Of a DNA stretch of 64,000 nucleotides, positions 56,911 through 64,000 are shown piece after piece (positions within the stretch are counted from its first letter, which is position 1; each line of letters opens with the position of its first letter). The position numbers and the translations under genes are program-made. The notes beneath the pieces were generated by a model. That model saw only the letters and a program-made list of their open reading frames with translations, searched no databases and was not told where the DNA came from. The stretch covers positions 6,076,001 through 6,140,000 of the forward strand of contig BSBN01000763.1 of the NCBI GenBank assembly GCA_027924645.1. The letters are read 5' to 3'. Source of the stretch: Cunninghamia lanceolata. Taxonomy: Eukaryota > Streptophyta > Pinopsida > Cupressales > Cupressaceae.

Positions 56911-58200
56911 GACAGAAATGAGAGTTGAAGTGTTGGGTTTTGATGAATTGAAGAACATGTATGAGGGAGACACTGATTTTGCAGAACCTTGGAAAGCATG
57001 TAAGGAACCTATTGTGATAGATAGGAGTAAGTGGTTAGACTATTTTATTCAAGAAGATATGTTGTTCAAAGGAAGTCAGTTGTGCATACCTAGAAGTTCA
57101 ATGAGGGATAATTTGATCAAGGAGAAGCATAGTGGTGGATTGGAAGGACATTTTGGCATTGATAAGATAGTGGCTTTGGTGAGTTAAAATTACTTTTGGC
57201 CTCAGATACTTAAGGATGTTCAGAGATTTGTGCAGAATTATAGAGTTTGACAAGTTGCAAAAGGGAGTAGTCAGAACACTGGATTATATAAACCTTTGAC
57301 AGTACCGGAGAGACCTTGGGAAGACATAAGCATGGATTTTGTAATGGGATTACCTAAGACACAGATAGGACATGATTTAATATTTGTAGTGGTTGATAGA
57401 TTTTCAAAGATGGCTCATTTCATACCTTGTAAGAAGACAATGGATGTAGTGCATGTAGCTGACCTATTTTTCAATGAGATTGTAAGATTGCATGGATTAC
57501 CTATGAGTATAGTTTCAGACAGAGCTACAAAGCTTGTTGGATACTTTTGGAAGACACTTTAGAAGAAGATGAAGATAGATTTAAAGTTCAGTTCAACTTT
57601 TCATCCACAGACTGATGGATAGACAGAGGTAGTGAATAGGAGTTTGGGAAATTTGTTGAGATGTTTGGTTGGAGAGAAAACCAGAAGTTGGGATTTGATT
57701 CTTTCACAAGCAGAGTTTGCATACAATAATTCAGTAAATAGGAGTACCAGAGGAACACCTTTTGCGATTGTGACCGAAGTGAATCCTAGAGAAGTTACAG
57801 AATTGAGAGACATCAATACAAAGGAAAAGAGAAGTGCAGAAGCAGAAGAATTTGCAGATCACCTGAAGATAGTGCATAATCAGGTGAAGAAACATTTGGA
57901 GGGAATGAATAGTAAGTATAAGGAAAAGGCAGATGAGAAGAGAAGACATAAGGAATTTGAAGTGGGAGATGAAGTCATGGTGTACTTGAGAAAAGAAAGA
58001 TTTCCAGTTGGGACATATAACAAGTTGAAGGTGAAGAAGTTTGGACCTTATCAAATACTTAGAAAATTTGATTCAGGAAATGCATATGAAGTAGAGTTAC
58101 CGGAGCCATTGGGTATTTCACCTATTTTCAACATTGCAGACTTATATCAGTATCATGAAGCAGAGTTCAGTGATAGCATGGAAGAAGACCTAAAGAAGAA
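56911..58200 (+). pseudogene. Chromovirus integrase, broken
   Basis: Zinc region: KHSGGLEGHFGIDKI keeps the two His, but the Cys pair is lost (NYRV*QVAKG near 57237-57260, one Cys now Tyr and the other a stop). Core: [20 protein letters not shown] holds the first Asp and [14 protein letters not shown] the second. STFHPQTDG*TEVVNRSLGN carries the Glu with a stop two residues before it. A TAG also replaces a probable Trp at about 57560. The C-terminal part (GDEVMVYLRKERFP, KKFGPYQILRKFDSGNAYEV) is open from 57632. Only point changes separate the core from an ordinary one. Confidence 0.88.
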
Positions 58201-58383
58201 ATTACCACACAAAGCACCGAAGCAAATAGAAGACATTTTGGACAGCAAAATTGGACGCAGCACTAGAGGAAGACAATACAGAGAATATCTTGTGAAGTGG
58301 AAAGGTAGACTGGAAGAAGATTTATCTTGAATTTCTCAGGCTGAGGTGGACCGTCTTGGTTCTCCCCTAGCCCCAGCAAAGTG
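58201..58383 (+). pseudogene. Chromodomain at the integrase C-terminus
   Basis: QIEDILDSKIGRSTRGRQYR followed by EYLVKWKG and, after a TGA at about 58328 where Trp is expected, ISQAEVDRLG. The ILDSK, YLVKWKG and late hydrophobic blocks form the chromodomain that in chromoviruses directs integration toward marked chromatin. The frame closes at a TGA at about 58383, 30 bp before the 3' LTR. Confidence 0.82.
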
Positions 58384-58415
58384 ATGGACTCACTTTTTCA
58401 ATAACCTCGGATGTC

Positions 58416-59252
58416 TGATGCAGGAGCATCCCTAGTTCAAGAGCAATCTTGCATCAACCAAAAACATTTGCATTTCAATTTGTTTACATTTCAATTCTTT
58501 CATTTTTCCAGTTTAGTTTAGGCAGTTCAGTCAGAAGCAATTTCAGCTTGTGGTCCTTTTTTAGCATTTCACATCTTGTAGATCTAGACTTAGTATCTAT
58601 ATTCATTCATCTACATCATATCAATAATTCAGAGCATTTGGATTAGTTACCAGAAAGTTATCACTATCAGAAGATCAATTGTTTTCTCATAGTAGAACAT
58701 CTTGAAAGTCTTAGACAAATCAGCGAAAGGAGAAGGCTTGCAAATCATTCCTTAACTTGCAGATCCTAATGACACATCCTTCAATGATCCTTGGTTCATG
58801 GCCGACCTTCCTCGGAGGTCTGCATGTTGTTCCATTCATTTGTGGGCGTGTTCTATGCATTAAGGTTTGACCTATCCAAGAACACATGTTACAACTCTTC
58901 ATCGGGATTCTTAATCTCTTATGGCTGACGTAGAGGAATCTATTGGTCTAGAAATGATATATATTGATGTAATAGATCCTTAAGAAAGTAGCTATTCACA
59001 TAAGAAAGATCTGATAGTTTAGATTTTGTGTGAAAGAGCCTCAAAGCTTTATCTTGCGCATGTATGTACTTAGGCCTGAGAGCCCTAATTGTAAGCCCGC
59101 ATGTTGCTGGCCAGATTGTATTTGAATTCTATGATATACTAAATGACTAAATCTACATTTGTTCTATTTCTTTAAGTTGTTTCTGTTATGTTTACTCTTG
59201 TTGCACGATCTGGACAGTTCATTCTGTGAACCCTCCTACCGTGACTGCACCA
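58416..59252 (+). repeat. 3' LTR of the chromovirus
   Basis: 837 bp, TGATGCAGGAGCATCCC...GTGACTGCACCA, followed by CATTC. The bases just upstream (CTCGGATGTC) do not form a clear polypurine tract. Confidence 0.9.
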
Positions 59253-59257
59253 CATTC

Positions 59258-60462
59258 ATAGATTTATAGAAGTGGATGCTTCCATCCTAAATAGGGTTCC
59301 ACACAAGTGCCCCTATCCAACACCAAATTCCCTCTACTTGGCCTACAACCACCCTTCTCAAAAGTAGCATGCACCCATAAATCATTCATTTTAGATATAG
59401 AAATCAAATTTCTAGATAAACTTGGGATATGTAATACATCAATGAGGGTTTTCACCCTTCCATCACTAAAAATTAATTTGACTTCCATAATGTTTTGTGT
59501 GATATTGTCCCCAAAAAAATCTTCCCCACCATCTTAAGTTTTATTTACTAAAAAATCACTCCTTGTGAGGAGTCAATGGTAGGATGCACCTAAATCTATT
59601 CACCAAGAGTCATCAAAAGTCATGCTAGTAAAAAGAATAAAAACATTAGTAGCTTCATCATTAAAGAGGATTTATTAGTAAAGGAAACTTAATATTTCTT
59701 TGTTCTTATTTTGACATTCCTTTATGAGATGCCCCCATTTTCCATGGTTCCAACACCTTAATATATTCTTACCAAGACCTTAGATCTTCCCTTGGACTTA
59801 GATCTGTCCATAGACTTGTCCTGACCACTTTTTTTATTATTTGTTCCCTTCTCTTTAGATCTTCACCACACATGCAATGCATCCTTAGGCCCATCCTCCA
59901 TATACTTTATCTTCATTTCATTTGTGAGAAAGGTGGCAATGAGAGCATCCATCACATGATCTATCATAGAACTACTAAGTGCAAGAATTAGAATATCCCA
60001 AGATTCAGGCAATGAGCATAATAATAAAATACATTTATCCTCTTCCTCTATCTTCACATCTATCAACTATAACTAACTCAAGATTAGATTAAATACATTC
60101 AAATGTTCTATAATCAAGTCTCCATCTCTCATTTTTAAATAATATAGCTTTCTTTTTAAAAAAGCATTTATTCACAAGACTCTTACTTTGGTAAATCTCT
60201 CATACTCTATTCTGCAACTTACATGTAGTAGTTCCATTAGAAACATTCAAAAGAACGGAATCAAATAAACATAATCAAATAGTGTCAGAGGCTTTTTTTA
60301 TCAAGTTTTACCCACTCTTCATTTGAAATCTTTTTTAGTTTGTTTTCACTCTTCACGATAATTCACTGATCTATTTCTTTCAAGTAACCATCTTTAGCTT
60401 TCAAAATTCAAAACCCAAACCATTGAACTTTTAAATCTCTAACTAGGGATGAGCTAGCCATG
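59258..60462 (-). pseudogene. Copia remnant B: gag and protease region
   Basis: Minus-strand order: a probable gag start MASSSLVRDLKVQWFG at 60462, a decayed stretch, then ILLLCSLPESWDILILALSS (60066-59863), the conserved end of the UBN2 gag. A zinc knuckle CWNHGKWGHLIKEC (near 59770-59730) has one Cys replaced by His. The protease region is FDDSW*IDLGASYH, degraded from the W-x-IDSGAS-x-H form, followed by VKTLIDVLHIPSLSRNLISI. The frame is cut at 59257 by the chromovirus and resumes at 52969. It is a dead copy. Confidence 0.72.
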
Positions 60463-61149
60463 ATCTCTATCACCCAAAACCTAAAACTGAAAGAAAACAC
60501 AATGCACTCCCACTGCAGTAAAAACTTATTCAAACACCTTGAAAGATGCATCCAATATATAATACTACCATAATAATAAAAAACAATCTCACAATACTAC
60601 TATCTCAAGGAACTAATATTTAGGAGATATGAATACAAGATACCATGAATGGTATTCCAAACCAAGTGGCCAATGCCATTCACCCAAATCTAGGCATCCA
60701 CATCCTTCATGAGGATTCTCACACCTCAACAAAATTAGTCAACTACCATGAATAGTAACTCCTATTACACACCTTACACCCACCTCATGCATCATAAGTG
60801 TCATAGATTCTATTGTAATAGTCAAATTGACCAAGATCCCAATCCTAGGCACTCCATAGGAAGATTGACCAAATCTGTCATAAGATCCACTTGTAGAAGA
60901 TCCTCTTAATCCTCTTACACATATGACCTTTACTTGATTTCCAATATCTTCCCAAATATAACTCTTGACTCAAATGCCACTACAATTACATATTAGAGAA
61001 TAAATAATATAAAATAATTTATCCTACCACATAAAGGGGCATCCAAGCCTACCCTCTTCATGATCCTTGGAGATATAATAATTGTTTATCAACAACATTA
61101 ATTGAAACAATTAAACATGTTAATAGATTTGCAAGGTGAATAGAACCTA
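60463..61149. other. Untranslated leader or LTR part of copia remnant B (uncertain)
   Basis: No frame. The minus strand at 60979-60968 reads TGGCATTTGAGT, 8 of 12 bases matching the initiator-Met primer site, which would mark the 5' LTR end just to its right. The LTR ends themselves could not be defined. Confidence 0.3.
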
Positions 61150-61440
61150 ATCCCAACACCTTTCCCTAAAGTTCCCTAGTTTCCTTGATTTTGGCTTTCT
61201 AGACTTTCCCTTGCCATTATACCTTTCCCTGAAGTTCCCAAATTCCTTAATTTCTCTAATTTTTGGATTTCAAACTTTCCCTTGTTAGCATGCCTTTCCT
61301 TAAAGCTCCTAAGCTCCATGATTTCCATATTTTCAAATTTTCAAACCTTGCCTTAACAATATATCTTTCCTTTAAGTTCCTAAGTTCCTTGATTTCCATG
61401 ATTTTAAACTTTCAAACATTTTTTATAGCCTATACATCTT
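61150..61440. repeat. Tandem repeat, about 63-71-bp unit, four copies
   Basis: CCTTTCC(C)T(A/G)AAGTTCC(C/T) begins units at 61159, 61222, 61293 and 61364 (63, 71 and 71 bp apart). Each is followed by CCTTGATTT or a variant and AAACTTTC. Pyrimidine-rich on this strand. Confidence 0.75.
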
Positions 61441-62277
61441 TTCAAGTAGCTCTTTCTATAAACCTTTGTCATTCAAACATAGGGCTTTACCTATCTCTCC
61501 ACATGACCCAAAAGCAACTAATGGTCCTAGATCAATATAAATAAATAAAGGAAGACTTTCAAATGCCTCTCAATACTATTGGGCCACTCAAGGACATAAT
61601 TTTGGTTCAAATATAGATTGTTGTTGATGCAAGGGGCATGGTTTCATGCACACAACCATGTGAAGATGATGCTAACAAACATGGACAACCTATAAACTAA
61701 CAAAGGACCCTTGTTCTCCCTCCCAAACCACTTGAGGATGTTGTAATTCCATATATACGCATTTTTTACTTTATTTAAGTAATGGTTGGTGGCAAGGTTA
61801 TAGAACAAAAAAAGAGTAGTAAATTATTATTTTGACCTCTTGTAATAGGCTAAGAACATTTTGGATGTAATTTTTTGGGTTTTCTCTCATTTGATGTAAT
61901 GTGTCTTTGTAATCCTTAATGAGTGAATTTAATGTGCAAATTTTGTGTCCATTTGAATGTCTTCATGAGAATTGTATGAATTTTTATGGTCTTATTGATC
62001 CACCTAGTCATATTTGTTGATCTAAATGTTTCTCAAGACTAGTTTGTTAGCTAGAAGACTATAAAAATCCTTACTGTAGAGGAAAACTAATGTGTTGTAG
62101 ACTTAACTAATTCAGGGGAAAACCTATTTGAATAGTCCACTCTATCACTATGCATTCCTACATTGAATTATCGACCAAGGAGAGTAAGCTTATGATGGTA
62201 CTTGCAAAGTATATGCCTTTAGGGCTCATGTGGTTCCTAAATCATTCTATCTTAACTTTAAACAAACAATCCTATTT
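61441..62277. other. Intergenic, no gene seen
   Basis: AT-rich, no frame with recognisable content, no LTR end that could be paired. Confidence 0.45.
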
Positions 62278-63476
62278 TGTTGGAATTGACAGAATTATAA
62301 AACAATGAAAACAGCTATAAATCCTAGTTGCTACGGGTACCTACAGCAAGGTATGTAGATAACTATTACAACAGGGAAACTTGTAGAATTAACTTACTAA
62401 ATTGATAAGAAGGAAATGACTAACTACTAACCTCTGAAGGATTTGTAAATACACTAATATGCAATTGTTCATGAACTATATCTATTTGATCAAAACATAA
62501 TACTAACTTGAATTCAAATTACGTTTTAACATAAAACTAATAAACCAACATTAACTGAAATGAAATAAACAAGGAGAGAATCAGTACCTTGAGTGGCCAG
62601 CTCGAGAGACTGTCTTCCTTAACTGAAACCAAATCTAATCCAGATTCTACGTATCTTTGTAACACATATCAAAGCTTAACTTATTCCATACACAAAATCA
62701 ACTCATATCAAAGTGTTCAACAATGAAATCTTTTCTGTCATATCCAGATTGTATTCCATAAATGTAACATGTTTGAGTCTTTGCACATAGAAAAGGAAAT
62801 GATAACTAAATTAAACTAAACTCCCAGCAACTTGACTCTGCTACCTTATATATCTCATCTTCCCCTTACTATACAAAATGGAGAGAGAGCCTTATTTATT
62901 AATTAACTGACTCTGATCATTTACCGCGTGTAGATACTAGGTCATGGAGTCAAGATCACATTCTTATTCTAACTGACTATAAGAAGAAGAATTCAAATCA
63001 AATTAGAAGTCTAATGCATGAACAAATCCATAACCATATTTGAAACAAATCCACTCCTTAATTTATTACTATCCATGATGCTACATAATTGTCTTCAGCT
63101 GTCTCTGCATTCTTAGCATTGAAACTCATACTTCTATTAACTCCTTTTTCTGCAACCTACTACAAATGCTCGATCTCATCTTGCAACATCCAATTATGCA
63201 CATAGAATTAGTTCCCAAAAGCATATACCACAAGCATTCTCCATGACTAACCATAAAAACATCTTATTTATACTTTTATACATATCTATATCTAATTCAT
63301 TCATTAGATAATATGATCATCACATTCCATATTAATATTATAAGTTTAGGTCTTGGAAGTATAAAGAAGGACAACATATCATAGTGCAACATGGATAAAT
63401 GTCTTAAAGGACGCTATGAAAGAAGTCTTTGAAGTATAAAAAGAAACATAAAAGAGACTAATTCTCCAGCCCATCA
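62278..63476 (-). repeat. Probable 3' LTR of a minus-strand gypsy-like element
   Basis: The plus strand starts TGTTGGAATTG and ends CAGCCCATCA (1199 bp), so the minus strand has TGATGGGC...CCAACA ends. A purine tract (TTGGGGGGAAA, minus) abuts the right end. Inside, the minus strand has GATATATAAGG near 62852-62844, a good TATA box. No partner LTR is inside the window; it would lie beyond the right edge. Confidence 0.5.
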
Positions 63477-63515
63477 TTTCCCCCCAACTAACCTTTTGCT
63501 TGCCCTCAAGCAAAA
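63477..63515 (-). promoter_or_regulatory. Polypurine tract and conserved pre-PPT motif
   Basis: Minus strand reads GCTTGAGGGCAAGCAAAAGG followed by TTAGTTGGGGGGAAA. A CTTGAG-GCAAGCAA word a few bases before a TTGGGGG tract is characteristic of the 3' end of plant Athila/Tat-group Ty3/gypsy elements. It fixes the orientation as minus. Confidence 0.6.
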
Positions 63516-63597
63516 TTACTCAAACAGATACCTAGGGAAATGAATTATAATGTAAAACTATTTGTCTCAAGTCCATAACTACCCTAACACCCTCGCC

Positions 63598-63942
63598 CTA
63601 TTTCAAATAGAACCCATTGTAGCATGAAAGGCTTTGTAGTTTGACAGCTTCTGCAGTCCTGCATTCCTCTCCCTTTTCTCCTATCCAGTGTGGAACTGGA
63701 TATAAGAGTAGAGGTGGATGGTAGGTAAGTGGTAACCATGCCACACCTTGATTCTTTGAAATTTGAATGTACCTATGCAATCTTTCAGACATGTTCATAA
63801 AGCTATGCAAGGAATGAGGTTCTTTCCGTTGAAGAGTAGGTGTCAAACTGATCCATCTACTTTGCACATATCTAACACAACTTTGTAAAATGGATCCCAT
63901 CATTCTCTGTACCCTTCTATGATCTCTTATTCTTAGGTCCAT
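63598..63942 (-). CDS. Unrecognised 114-codon ORF near the 3' end of the gypsy-like element
   Basis: MDLRIRDHRRVQRMMGSILQ to SCYNGFYLK, stop at 63598. Basic N-terminal half, Pro-rich middle (YHPPLLLYPVPHWIG). It lies about 80 bp before the pre-PPT motif on the same strand, where these elements end their pol frame or carry an extra ORF. No integrase block is visible. It may extend upstream of the Met toward the window edge. Could be chance. Confidence 0.3.
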   Translation of the reverse strand: MDLRIRDHRRVQRMMGSILQSCVRYVQSRWISLTPTLQRKEPHSLHSFMNMSERLHRYIQISKNQGVAWLPLTYHPPLLLYPVPHWIGEKGEECRTAEAVKLQSLSCYNGFYLK

Positions 63943-64000
63943 AATGATTTTGTCTGGGCCCTTATGAGAGAGAAGTCTATACCATTTTATGAGGATATCT

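Larger units (their letters stand above)
52970..59252 (+). mobile_element. Complete but inactive chromovirus (Ty3/gypsy)
   Basis: 6283 bp with LTRs at 52970-53805 and 58416-59252 and target duplication CATTC at 52965-52969 and 59253-59257. A primer site TGGTATCAGAGC (53808-53819) is followed by gag, protease, reverse transcriptase, RNase H, integrase and a C-terminal chromodomain, which places it among the chromoviruses. About twenty in-frame stops, at least two frame changes and a deletion through the reverse transcriptase core make it non-functional. It interrupts a copia remnant. A solo LTR of the same family is at 17575-18442. Confidence 0.92.

Overview
The window reads as nuclear DNA from a large, repeat-rich land-plant genome. 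The evidence is a set of plant-type LTR retrotransposons (initiator-Met-tRNA primer sites, UBN2-type copia gag, a chromodomain Ty3/gypsy element, a miniature TRIM-type element), long AT-rich gene-free tracts, and reading frames decayed mainly by TGG/CAG/CGA-to-stop changes. No rRNA, tRNA, CRISPR array or intact conventional gene was found. A gymnosperm is possible, but the sequence alone does not settle the species.

Layout. 1-6740: a GC-richer, purine-rich, tetramer-rich tract with one candidate minus-strand gene remnant (2335-2988) that has a TATA box. 6741-14360: AT-rich DNA with a truncated copia element (gag scrap plus LTR, about 7480-8596), a copy of dispersed repeat R (8597-10035) and a minus-strand Ty3/gypsy integrase remnant (10075-10720). 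14366-27627: a very large non-autonomous LTR element (LARD-like) with 5.0-5.1 kb LTRs, perfect 5-bp target duplication GTACT, only 2.3 kb of interior, and a decayed minus-strand reading frame that is not gag or pol as I know them. A solo LTR of the chromovirus family sits in its left LTR. 28123-36885: a second copy of repeat R split by a complete Ty1/copia element (28478-35828, TSD TTATG).

37761-52548: a badly decayed minus-strand Ty3/gypsy tract (LTR/PPT candidate at 38 kb, gag remnant at 50.7-51.3 kb). It is interrupted by a gag-only LTR element (41755-48748, TSD CATAC) with an extra unrecognised 366-residue ORF, and by a 373-bp TRIM/SMART-like element (51374-51746). 52718-60462: a minus-strand copia remnant split by a complete chromovirus (52970-59252, TSD CATTC). 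62278-64000: the 3' end of a further minus-strand gypsy-like element that runs off the right edge.

The genes do not form a pathway. The window is a nest of insertions whose order can be read from the target duplications. The most useful leads are the two unfamiliar ORFs in non-autonomous elements, the tiny TRIM, the chromovirus whose reverse transcriptase has lost its catalytic block in frame, and the tandem inverted repeats upstream of the copia TATA box. No sequence search or identity calculation was run; family calls rest on motifs read by eye.
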